Below, piece by piece: positions 1-5,990 of a stretch of 39,133 nucleotides of DNA; position 1 is the first letter of the stretch, and each line of letters opens with the position of its first letter. The stretch covers positions 1-39,133 of the IMG/VR virus record IMGVR_UViG_3300034073_001791; one strand, written 5' to 3'. Position numbers and translations under genes: made by a program. This DNA comes from a virus. A model generated the notes under the pieces. The model worked only from the letters and a program-made list of their open reading frames with translations. It made no database searches and was not told the DNA's origin.

Positions 1-166
1 TGAAGGAGTTGATCTTGAAGGAGCTGACCTTAGAGGATCTTTTCTTGACGGAGCTAATCTTATAGGAGGGTGCCTTAGAGGATCTTTTCTTGACGGAGCT
101 TCCCTTGCAGGAGCTTCCCTTGAAAGAGCTAATCTTGAAAAATCTTCCCTTGTAGGAGTTGACCTT
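1..166. repeat. Terminal redundancy, left copy (equals 38858-39023)
   Basis: These bases are identical to 38858-39023. The sequences diverge at base 167 (C here, G at 39024). The match lies wholly inside the pentapeptide-repeat gene, so it marks both circularity of the assembly and the repeat nature of the gene. It need not be the biological terminal repeat of the packaged DNA. Confidence 0.9.
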
Positions 167-409
167 CAAGGAGCGAACCTTGAAGGAGCGAACCTTGAAG
201 GAGCTATTAAAGTGAGTATATTTTGTAAATGGTCTCATGGCGTTACAGATGGGCTGATTCATATTGGGTGCGAAAAAAAAACTATAGGAGATTGGGATGA
301 GTTTTTTTCCTCTGATCGAATTATTACAACAAAAAGAAATACCGAAGATTTTAAAAGAATACAAGCGGTGTATCTTGCTTATCGTGCGTATCTAACTCAC
401 TTAAAATAA
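1..409 (+). CDS. Pentapeptide-repeat protein, 3' part (5' part lies at the right end)
   Basis: The reading frame is open from base 2 to a TAA at 407-409. It encodes consecutive A(D/N/S)LxG-type pentapeptides (for example EGADL, RGSFL, DGANL), then a non-repeat C-terminal domain of about 65 residues that starts near VSIFCKWSHGVTDG. The same reading frame begins at 38772, so the gene is split only by the arbitrary ends of the assembly. Joined through the identical 166 bp it would give about 164 aa, or more if further 150-bp units exist. Pentapeptide repeats fold into a right-handed quadrilateral beta-helix. Some family members (Qnr, MfpA) mimic DNA and bind gyrase, but no such role is shown here. 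A C-terminal domain of this look is familiar from other phage pentapeptide proteins. It is the first gene of the only rightward operon. Confidence 0.85.
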   Translation, partial: EGVDLEGADLRGSFLDGANLIGGCLRGSFLDGASLAGASLERANLEKSSLVGVDLQGANLEGANLEGAIKVSIFCKWSHGVTDGLIHIGCEKKTIGDWDEFFSSDRIITTKRNTEDFKRIQAVYLAYRAYLTHLK

Positions 410-416
410 ACAATCT

Positions 417-605
417 ATGCAAGTATTCACAGGCGCACAAGCGCAACAAATGATTAGTAATGAAACCTACCCCGTAGGATCAATCGGGATAACAAGGAAG
501 CCGACAGGATGGGCGTATTGGTTTTGGGATGGTTTTATTTTTGATTCAGGTTTGGAGGAAACCGAAGACCAGGCATTAAGAACGGCTAAAAAAAATTGGA
601 GATGA
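417..605 (+). CDS. Hypothetical protein, 62 aa
   Basis: A small acidic-aromatic protein of unknown function. It begins MQVFTGAQAQQM and has a Trp-rich centre (GWAYWFWDGF). No transmembrane segment, signal peptide or catalytic motif was recognised. It starts seven bases after the pentapeptide gene stops. Its leader and start region (404-425) match 21 of 22 bases of the pentapeptide gene leader (38759-38780), so the translation-start region appears duplicated. Its TGA stop is followed in the same frame by a remnant of a lipoprotein-like gene, so a readthrough product is conceivable but unproven. Confidence 0.65.
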   Translation: MQVFTGAQAQQMISNETYPVGSIGITRKPTGWAYWFWDGFIFDSGLEETEDQALRTAKKNWR

Positions 606-767
606 ACGGCATACATATCAAAAACTGGTTACGTGTCTGAAATCAACCCAAAAAAGGGTTATTTTACAGTGTACTTCCCGTGCGAAAATCAAAGCTGTTC
701 AATACATAAAAAAGATAATCATCCATGCCTATCAACTATTCCGAATATCATCCAAAATGGTCGCTGA
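606..767 (+). pseudogene. 5'-truncated remnant of the lipoprotein gene at 1027
   Basis: Directly after the TGA of the preceding gene, and in the same frame, the sequence reads TAYISKTGYVSEINPKKGYF and then TVYFPCEN. This aligns closely with residues about 18-45 of the intact lipoprotein (ETSYISRTGYVSEI...GYFMVYFPCEN). The signal peptide and lipobox are missing, no start codon precedes it, and the tail diverges and overlaps the HNH gene before a TGA at 765-767. It looks like a partial duplication of the downstream gene that lost its 5' end, or like the scar of a recombination that brought in the HNH gene. Readthrough of the upstream TGA would express it, but no evidence supports that. Confidence 0.6.
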
Positions 768-1030
768 TAAGTAAACTAATCCGATTTCGGAGAGCGAAAA
801 ACAAATGCGAATGGTGCAAAGCTGAAAACTACGCTTTTCATCCAATTACCGGTAGCAAGGTGATCCTAACCGTGGCACATATAGACCACAACAAGGATAA
901 TAATCGATTTAACAATCTGGTTGCACTCTGCCAGCGATGCCATCTCAACCACGACAAAGAACAACATGCACAGAATCGGAAGTATGGAATAAAATGGAAG
1001 GGTAAACATCAAATCAAACTAGAGCTATGA
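725..1030 (+). CDS. HNH endonuclease-like protein, 101 aa
   Basis: A small HNH nuclease. The zinc-binding pair CEWC (residues about 28-31) and CQRC (about 69-72) brackets the beta-beta-alpha metal core, with VAHIDHNKDNNRFNNL giving the first His and the Asp/Asn positions and CHLNHD the final His. HNH proteins of this size occur in many phages as packaging nucleases, restriction-like enzymes or free-standing homing endonucleases. Here the gene is far from the terminase, in the rightward accessory operon, and sits between a decayed and an intact copy of the lipoprotein gene. That would fit a mobile homing-type insertion. The role is uncertain, but the fold assignment is firm. Confidence 0.8.
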   Translation: MPINYSEYHPKWSLISKLIRFRRAKNKCEWCKAENYAFHPITGSKVILTVAHIDHNKDNNRFNNLVALCQRCHLNHDKEQHAQNRKYGIKWKGKHQIKLEL

Positions 1031-1254
1031 AAACCATAATCGCCATCGCCATCCTGCTAGCTCTGTCATCCTGCGCAGAGACCAGCTACATCTCACGCAC
1101 CGGGTACGTGTCGGAGATCAACCGAAATCGGGGATACTTCATGGTCTATTTCCCCTGCGAAAATGCTCGATATAAACGGCAACCCTGTGGGGTCTGGATT
1201 CCTTACCAATTAGATTCAACTATTAGTTTATTCCAAAAATTTGAAGTCAAATGA
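1027..1254 (+). CDS. Small lipoprotein, 75 aa
   Basis: It has a bacterial lipoprotein signal: MKTIIAIAILLALSSC, with the LSSC lipobox giving the lipidated Cys at residue 16. The mature part (about 59 aa) holds two Cys in PCENARYKRQPCG. It overlaps the HNH stop by ATGA. A phage lipoprotein this small could be an outer-membrane spanin-like lysis protein or a superinfection-exclusion protein, but it sits away from the lysis genes at 1.5-3.5 kb and no partner was recognised. A truncated second copy lies at 606-767. Confidence 0.7.
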   Translation: MKTIIAIAILLALSSCAETSYISRTGYVSEINRNRGYFMVYFPCENARYKRQPCGVWIPYQLDSTISLFQKFEVK

Positions 1255-1445
1255 AAATATACATAATTGAAAAAAACCAAACTAAGAGAGCCTACCTGAG
1301 CTTCTCTAGGCTGATCTCAGAAGAAAATATAGAACTCTATTGTAAGTCATTTGGAGATCAAATGCCAGTAAAAATAGGCCTTCCTGTTAGCCTAGCGGTC
1401 GGGCAAATAACAATAAGTTCAATGGATGTTGATGAAAGAATTTAA
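1251..1445 (+). CDS. Hypothetical protein, 64 aa
   Basis: The last gene of the rightward operon, joined to the lipoprotein by an ATGA overlap. The product (MKIYIIEKNQTKRAYLSF...) has no recognised motif, signal or membrane segment. It is followed by an intergenic stretch with a strong hairpin, where it converges with the leftward genes. Confidence 0.6.
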   Translation: MKIYIIEKNQTKRAYLSFSRLISEENIELYCKSFGDQMPVKIGLPVSLAVGQITISSMDVDERI

Positions 1446-1492
1446 CCTGTAAGGCCTGCGAAAATCGGCAAATATCAAGCGGGCAAAATGTA

Positions 1493-1517
1493 TAAGGCAG
1501 GTAATTAACCTGCCTTA
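1493..1517. terminator. Hairpin between convergent operons
   Basis: A perfect 10-bp inverted repeat, TAAGGCAGGT / ACCTGCCTTA, has a 5-nt loop (AATTA). It lies between the last rightward gene (stop 1445) and the last leftward gene (stop 1555). There is no clean T-run on either side, so it may be a weak or factor-assisted bidirectional terminator or simply an RNA 3'-end stabiliser. Confidence 0.5.
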
Positions 1518-1554
1518 AATGAGTAAGTAACGGCTGAAGAAGTGGTAAAAGTTA

Positions 1555-2019
1555 CTACTTCTTTTTTTTTGCACCAAAGAGCAAATGATACGCTTTTTGA
1601 GTAGCAAGGATCAAGGCTCCCGCTGGTACCTTTTTAGCTATAATCATTCCCAATACCTCCGAAGCGATATTTGTCCATTCCTTCTTTCTTCCCTCCTTTA
1701 GCTTTCCTGAAATATAATTCGTGTAGATTGCCCAGGCTTCCTCTTTGGTATGGCCTGAATTAACCAATCCGTCCAAACTTGCCAGCTCCCTAACTAATTC
1801 AGGCAAGTGAACTTTTGCGAAATTAAAAGCCTGAGTAGCGTTTTCTTTTTGTAGTTTTTCGAGTACCCACTCAATCTTTCCTTCGTGATTTTCAATAGCA
1901 TCCTTAAGAGCTTGAGTAACCTGGACAGCGATCGGTGCTTTGTCCTCCAGTAAATCGGAAATGTCACTAAAGACGTTTCGGATGAATTGTGCGATTTTGT
2001 CAAAGATTTTCATAATCAT
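1555..2019 (-). CDS. Hypothetical protein at the end of the lysis module, 154 aa
   Basis: The last gene of the leftward transcript. It starts with ATGATTATG overlapping the lysozyme stop (ATGA), and a second in-frame ATG lies two codons on. The protein is predicted mostly helical, with an amphipathic N-terminus (KIFDKIAQFIRNVFSDISDL), a hydrophobic stretch near residues 123-148 (VLGMIIAKKVPAGALILA) and a GAKKKK end. The location suggests a lysis or late accessory function, but the family was not recognised. Confidence 0.7.
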   Translation of the reverse strand: MIMKIFDKIAQFIRNVFSDISDLLEDKAPIAVQVTQALKDAIENHEGKIEWVLEKLQKENATQAFNFAKVHLPELVRELASLDGLVNSGHTKEEAWAIYTNYISGKLKEGRKKEWTNIASEVLGMIIAKKVPAGALILATQKAYHLLFGAKKKK

Positions 2020-2459
2020 GTAAAATATAGTTTAGCTTCTTGTTCTCTTCTTCTTGTCAATCCTGCAAGCGGTTTCCCGTTCGCCTTATCCCACTTTAAA
2101 AACTCGCTGTAAATAGTAGGATCGGCAGGATTTATGTTTACTTTTTTGAGTAGTGTTGACTTGTTTAAATTCGCTATTCCACAATTATACGCAAAAGACA
2201 CGAGTGCTGAAAATTGGTTTTCATTTAACACCGTTTTTAAAAGCGTCCTGACTCGCTTGGCGAAGTCTTCGGCAATCATGTTAAAAAGCTGATCGGCTCG
2301 ATCCTGAGTGATTTTATCTCCCATCCTGACAGGCCTTCCATCCTCGTAATAGGTATTTCCGTAACCGATTGTCGGAATATTTGCCGGGCAAAGGTAGGCA
2401 TCAAGTTCACATCCCTCAAACTCGTGCATTAAGTTTATTCCTGCGCTATTAAGTTTCAT
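2016..2459 (-). CDS. Endolysin, GH24 lysozyme-type muramidase, 147 aa
   Basis: It cleaves the beta-1,4 bond between N-acetylmuramic acid and N-acetylglucosamine of the host peptidoglycan at the end of infection. The GH24 signature is clear: the catalytic Glu in MHEFEGCELDAY, the TIGYGNTYYEDGRPVRMGDK segment supplying the other catalytic residues, the helix with NENQFSALVSFAYNCG, and the C-terminal GLTRRREQEAKLY. Length fits phage lambdoid R-type enzymes (about 150-165 aa). There is no signal peptide, so export depends on the holin upstream, whose stop overlaps this start (TAATG). Confidence 0.93.
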   Translation of the reverse strand: MKLNSAGINLMHEFEGCELDAYLCPANIPTIGYGNTYYEDGRPVRMGDKITQDRADQLFNMIAEDFAKRVRTLLKTVLNENQFSALVSFAYNCGIANLNKSTLLKKVNINPADPTIYSEFLKWDKANGKPLAGLTRRREQEAKLYFT

Positions 2460-3004
2460 TATTTTTTCGGGTTACAAATTTCTGATTCCTCAATTTTGCT
2501 GATAAATTTAGATTCAACTATGTCAGTTATTTTTTCAACCAAGGAAAAAATATAGGGCTTTTTTCCGAACCTCTTTTCAATATTTTCACCGATCGAAATA
2601 TATTCCCGAAGTACTAAAATTGTAAAAATAAAATTTCGTATGAAATTGATAGTATGCAATCCTTGTTCAGCTACCCAGGAATCAGACTGCCCGATACTTT
2701 TGTAAATTTCAAAAATCAGCCAAAAAAAGAAAAAGTACATTAACACTTTATAAAAAGTAAAAGCTATTTTGGCCGATTGTATTTTTTCGCCTAAATGCTT
2801 GCTGGCAATTACACCTGTGACAAAATCAAAAAAAATAAAAATCACAAAAAGTATGGTGAAGGTCAAATTGATTCCAAGGAATGAACCGTTATAAATACCC
2901 TCTAAAAAAATCGAAAAAGGAACGGTCATTAAGGCCAAGGATCCTTTTTTATACGTAAATGCGGAAATAATGGAAGTTTTCAATAAAGCTCGAATTGGAT
3001 TCAT
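2459..3004 (-). CDS. Phage holin family protein, 181 aa
   Basis: An inner-membrane protein with about three to four hydrophobic segments: LALMTVPFSIFLEGIY, FTILFVIFIFFDFVTGVI, VLMYFFFFWLIFEIY and FIRNFIFTILVLREYISIG. The FFDFVTGVIASKHLGEKIQS region resembles the conserved core of the toxin-secretion/phage-lysis holin family (Pfam Phage_holin_4_1), and the N-terminal length and charged tail also agree. It lies immediately before the lysozyme, so it most likely forms the lesion that releases the endolysin and sets lysis timing. Confidence 0.8.
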   Translation of the reverse strand: MNPIRALLKTSIISAFTYKKGSLALMTVPFSIFLEGIYNGSFLGINLTFTILFVIFIFFDFVTGVIASKHLGEKIQSAKIAFTFYKVLMYFFFFWLIFEIYKSIGQSDSWVAEQGLHTINFIRNFIFTILVLREYISIGENIEKRFGKKPYIFSLVEKITDIVESKFISKIEESEICNPKK

Positions 3005-3345
3005 TTTTTCTTTATCCAGTAAATTATTGCAAAGACTAAACCTGTAATTATAATCACACCGCTATACATAATTAAATAGTTGAAATTGAATACGTAATGA
3101 ATGATATTGAGAATATTTAACAGTCCCAAAGAAATGATAGAAACCCAGGAATAGAGGCAATATTTATGAATGTAGGCGTAAAAGGCCATAAAAACGACAA
3201 AGGCAAGACTGTGCGATGTTATCTCCAGTACCCACCAGTTTTCAAATGACCAAATATCAAAATAGCTCAATACCCACCAGACAAAATCAAGTGACAGAAG
3301 AATAAATGGAATATCTTTTACCCCTGTTTTTAAAACTCTAAGCAT
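3001..3345 (-). CDS. Small membrane protein of the lysis region, 114 aa
   Basis: Three to four transmembrane helices are evident (IPFILLSLDFVWWVLSYF, LAFVVFMAFYAYI, VSIISLGLLNILNIIHYVF, IMYSGVIIITGLVFAIIYWI), ending IKKK. The start chosen is the ATG at 3345 (MLRVLKTG), because the 16 codons upstream are hydrophilic and overlap the upstream small gene, whose TAG overlaps this ATG. It may be a second holin, an antiholin or a pinholin-like protein. No family was recognised. Confidence 0.7.
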   Translation of the reverse strand: MLRVLKTGVKDIPFILLSLDFVWWVLSYFDIWSFENWWVLEITSHSLAFVVFMAFYAYIHKYCLYSWVSIISLGLLNILNIIHYVFNFNYLIMYSGVIIITGLVFAIIYWIKKK

Positions 3346-3454
3346 CTGGTTTTTTTTTGGGTTTCCTTTTCGGCGATCCGCCTCCCCCTCCACCTATTGG
3401 TTTCGGCTTTTCTTCGCTTGGTTTATTTTTTTTCGGCGTCTGCTGGAATTTCAT
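3338..3454 (-). CDS. Lys/Pro-rich 38-aa protein with a hexaglycine
   Basis: A short frame running from ATG 3454 to TAG 3338-3340. The product begins MKFQQTPKKNKPSEEK and continues KPIGGGGGGSPKRKPKKK. It overlaps the genes on both sides (31 nt upstream, 8 nt downstream), as packed phage genes do. No domain is present, and the composition suggests a flexible basic tether. Expression is unproven. Confidence 0.45.
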   Translation of the reverse strand: MKFQQTPKKNKPSEEKPKPIGGGGGGSPKRKPKKKPDA

Positions 3455-3578
3455 TTTGTGCTATTCCTTGATTAATAATTTTTACTATTTTTTCAACTTC
3501 AGCAGTGTATTTTATCGGAAACATCTGCAATAGTTCCTGAATCTGATTGAGTTGGTCTTGGTTTAATGTTGCTTTCAT
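3423..3578 (-). CDS. Hypothetical protein, 51 aa
   Basis: ATG 3578 overlaps the upstream stop as ATGA, and TAA is at 3423-3425. The protein (MKATLNQDQLNQIQELLQMF, then KYTAEVEKIVKIINQ) looks like one or two amphipathic helices with an acidic, Lys-ending tail. Its place between tail and lysis genes is where many Bacteroidota phages carry small helical proteins. No function can be assigned. Confidence 0.65.
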   Translation of the reverse strand: MKATLNQDQLNQIQELLQMFPIKYTAEVEKIVKIINQGIAQNEIPADAEKK

Positions 3579-3832
3579 AAAATTAATACGTTGATTTTTG
3601 TTGCAATATAATTATATGCCTGATCATTTGACCCAGTCCAACTATTGTAATCTTCTGATGACATCGTTGCATTTCCATCTGATAAGATTTCACCTGCGCT
3701 GTTTGCCTCTTTTAGCATCCAATAGAATGTACATGAGGTTGATAGGTCATCTTTGATTATGTAAGCCTCAAGAATTGAGGCTGTTTTATTTTCTCCGTTT
3801 TTCCAAATAGAGATTGGTTGTATGTTTTTCAT
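3575..3832 (-). CDS. Hypothetical virion-associated protein, 85 aa
   Basis: It lies directly after the distal tail fibre gene. The protein (MKNIQPISIWKNGENKTA..., with DGNATMSSEDYNSWTGSNDQAYNYIATKIN) has a beta-rich N-terminus and a conserved-looking W-x-GSND-x-A-Y segment. Proteins of this pattern commonly follow fibre genes in phages of Bacteroidota. A tail accessory or fibre-assembly role is inferred from position only. Confidence 0.65.
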   Translation of the reverse strand: MKNIQPISIWKNGENKTASILEAYIIKDDLSTSCTFYWMLKEANSAGEILSDGNATMSSEDYNSWTGSNDQAYNYIATKINVLIL

Positions 3833-3843
3833 ATTTATTTTAG

Positions 3844-5514
3844 TTAGGCAAAAGCGCCCATGTTTCTAAGTCCTTTTACTATTTGTGCCAATGTGTACCC
3901 GTCAAATGTATCTGTGTCGGTTATATTTGTTCCTCCACCTCCTACTCTTGTCGCAGCGGCCACGGAAGTAGTCGGCTGTACAATAGGTGTGGCGTTCCAT
4001 AAGGCTAATTTTTGCGCAGCTGATGTACCTATTTTTGTACCTGTTGTTGTGTTAAATGCGATATTACAACCGTCAGCCGCAGTCAATACACCTGTTGCAG
4101 TTATTCTCCATTTTTCGGTTACACTAGCACCAACTGATGTTCTAAAAATTAAATCAGTTGCGCCGGATAATCCTGTATTGGTTCTCAAGGCTGTAATTTC
4201 GGCCTGACCTTGTGCAGCATCAACTGTGGCTGAATTATTAAATCTTAATGTAACGCCTGTGTTATTTCCCGAAAAAGGATTTTGAAGATTAATAAGAACA
4301 GCAGTATTTGTGTCCGAACCTGTTACAATATTAGTTCTACCACTTACCCTAGCTGTCCCGGAGATGTCCAGCAAAAATCCAGCGTCAATAAATGTACCAC
4401 CATTTTGAATAAGGACGTTTCCGTTGCTAAATATTTTTAATCGTGAAACTGGTGCACCTGTGGAATTAGCACTCATTATGTCCCAATCGCCAACGCCAAA
4501 ACTCCCAAGTCTAGTATATCTTAACCGACCTCCAAAATTAGTCAGTGTTGGAACGTAACTAGGAGATGTGATAAAATCTAAATTAATTGAGTTTCCGTTC
4601 GTATTGTCTGATTTGTGAATCGCAACATACATATTTCCGCTCCCTGATTCACGGGTATGAAATATAGCTTCGGGAGTATTTGTACCTATGCCAAATCGCT
4701 TATTAACAGTGTCAAACCACAATCCATTATCACCGCTTTGCGTTCCTGTACCTGTCCAAAATGACACTTGACCCGATACACCCGTTCCCGATACCCTTGC
4801 ATTAATCTGGCCTTGAGTCTTATTAAATGCCTGAAGAATTGTGTCGGTGCCGGCTATTGCTGTATTTCCTGCAACTGAAAAACCTGTCAATACTGTGCTA
4901 GTCCCTACCGCAGCTGCACTAGCAGCCGAAGCGGCAGCGGCATTGGCTGAATTCAAAGCGTTACTTGCCTGCGTAGTTGCTATTCCTGCCTGAGTCGTTG
5001 CAATTCCCGCCTGAGTCGTTGCAATTCCCGCCTGAGTAGTTGCGGTTGATGCTGATGCACTAGCCGAACTGGCCGAAGCCAAAGCGTTAGCTTCCGATTG
5101 AGCAGAAGCCTGCTCGGAAGCAAAAGCATTTTGCTCGGATTGTAGCGCATCACTAGCAGATTGAGCGGAAGCCTGCTCGCTATCCAAGGCATTAGATTCC
5201 GACTGGCTAGCCTCGTTAGCCTTGGTTGTAGCTATCCCTGCTTGAGTTGTAGCTATCCCCGCTTGAGTCGTTGCGGTTGATGCTGATGAACTAGCCGAAC
5301 TGGCAGAATTAGAAGCGGAATTGGCAAAATTATTCGCATTGGAAGCCGATGCACTAGCCGAACTGGCCGAAGCCGAGGCCGAATCAGCGGAGTTCTCGGC
5401 ATCCTCTGCGTATTGTCTAGCCTCTTCGACTGCGGTTACCAAGTCATTATTGGCAATTACTTCCACCTCAAAAACATTAGGTGTCGGATTGTTAACTGAT
5501 GCGTCATAGCTCAT
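3844..5514 (-). CDS. Distal tail fibre / receptor-binding protein, 556 aa
   Basis: The N-terminus (about residues 1-30) is the likely attachment segment. Residues about 30-205 form an Ala/Ser-rich coiled-coil shaft with tandem TTQAGIA heptads. This is followed by a beta-structured fibre region (GIGTNTPEAIFHTRE..., LDISGTARVSGRTNIVTGSD) of the kind seen in trimeric tail fibres. The C-terminus (GTKIGTSAAQKLALWNATP, then TDTFDGYTLAQIVKGLRNMGAF) is a motif seen on many phage fibres and may be a trimerisation or tip element. No intramolecular chaperone was recognised. It probably binds the host surface. Internal repeats make it prone to length variation. Confidence 0.8.
   Translation of the reverse strand: MSYDASVNNPTPNVFEVEVIANNDLVTAVEEARQYAEDAENSADSASASASSASASASNANNFANSASNSASSASSSASTATTQAGIATTQAGIATTKANEASQSESNALDSEQASAQSASDALQSEQNAFASEQASAQSEANALASASSASASASTATTQAGIATTQAGIATTQAGIATTQASNALNSANAAAASAASAAAVGTSTVLTGFSVAGNTAIAGTDTILQAFNKTQGQINARVSGTGVSGQVSFWTGTGTQSGDNGLWFDTVNKRFGIGTNTPEAIFHTRESGSGNMYVAIHKSDNTNGNSINLDFITSPSYVPTLTNFGGRLRYTRLGSFGVGDWDIMSANSTGAPVSRLKIFSNGNVLIQNGGTFIDAGFLLDISGTARVSGRTNIVTGSDTNTAVLINLQNPFSGNNTGVTLRFNNSATVDAAQGQAEITALRTNTGLSGATDLIFRTSVGASVTEKWRITATGVLTAADGCNIAFNTTTGTKIGTSAAQKLALWNATPIVQPTTSVAAATRVGGGGTNITDTDTFDGYTLAQIVKGLRNMGAFA
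4967..5043 (-). repeat. 21-bp tandem repeat coding TTQAGIA, array 1
   Basis: Between three and four copies of a 21-bp unit encode the heptad TTQAGIA within the fibre shaft. Copies are nearly identical at DNA level, consistent with recent expansion by slippage. A two- to three-copy array of the same heptad lies at 5214-5274. Confidence 0.8.
5214..5274 (-). repeat. 21-bp tandem repeat coding TTQAGIA, array 2
   Basis: A second array of the TTQAGIA/TTKA heptad lies closer to the N-terminus of the same fibre shaft. The two arrays are separated by Ser/Ala/Gln/Glu repeats (SEQASAQS type), so the shaft is built from at least two repeat families. Confidence 0.75.
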
Positions 5515-5882
5515 AACGAGGAAGCGGTTAAGTTTACTGTTATAGTCCCTTTCAAATACGTGTATTTTTCACCGTTGGAATTTTCAAAAGTGATGTCATA
5601 GACCCATTTAGTGGTTTGGGAGTTCCAAAATTCCTCACCCAAGATAAAATTAAGAACGTTGTTTGAGGCTCCCGATATTGTCAAGCCATTTCCAACGGTA
5701 AAAATTAAAAAAGGTGTTTCATTTACGTTATAGGTTTTCTTAACCTCCATGCGAATAGCGTCGTAGGTAGTAAGGTCGATTGGTTGACCTCCAGTTTTCC
5801 ACGTTGTAGGCACAGAAAGGTAGTTCCCTTGAACTATCCCAATGTTTAAAACGCCCTGTTTGGAAGAATTAAGACTTGCCAT
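5511..5882 (-). CDS. Tail/baseplate-associated beta-sandwich protein, 123 aa
   Basis: The gene sits between the two fibre genes and overlaps the start of the distal fibre. The protein (MASLNSSKQGVLNIGIVQGN..., PTTWKTGGQPIDLTTYDAIRMEVKK) has alternating short beta-strands. The pattern 'low-complexity start, x-W-K-T-GG-P-DLT-x-Y-A-R-M-x-V' resembles small baseplate-like domains found next to receptor-binding proteins. The role as a fibre connector is inferred from that pattern and from position. Confidence 0.65.
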   Translation of the reverse strand: MASLNSSKQGVLNIGIVQGNYLSVPTTWKTGGQPIDLTTYDAIRMEVKKTYNVNETPFLIFTVGNGLTISGASNNVLNFILGEEFWNSQTTKWVYDITFENSNGEKYTYLKGTITVNLTASSL

Positions 5883-5990
5883 TTTTGTTCAAAATATTGT
5901 TCACCAAGTGATTCCGCAAAGTAAACGTTGTTATGCGAGCGGTTAAAATCATTTTAGTTTTTATTTTGGGTTAAATATAATAGATTTCCG

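Noticed and set aside
1027-1254. Spanin (Rz1-like) call for the lipoprotein
   Set aside because: The size and lipobox would fit, but there is no inner-membrane partner and no closeness to the lysis genes; left as lipoprotein.
3860-4207. 115-codon plus-strand frame opposite the distal fibre gene
   Set aside because: It is an antisense shadow of a repeat-rich, well-supported gene. Composition is that of complemented Thr/Ala codons.
5869-5952. 27-codon frame between the two fibre regions (minus strand)
   Set aside because: It overlaps the start of the 123-aa gene, its composition (MILTARITTFTLRNHLVNN) is not distinctive, and no coupling signal supports it.
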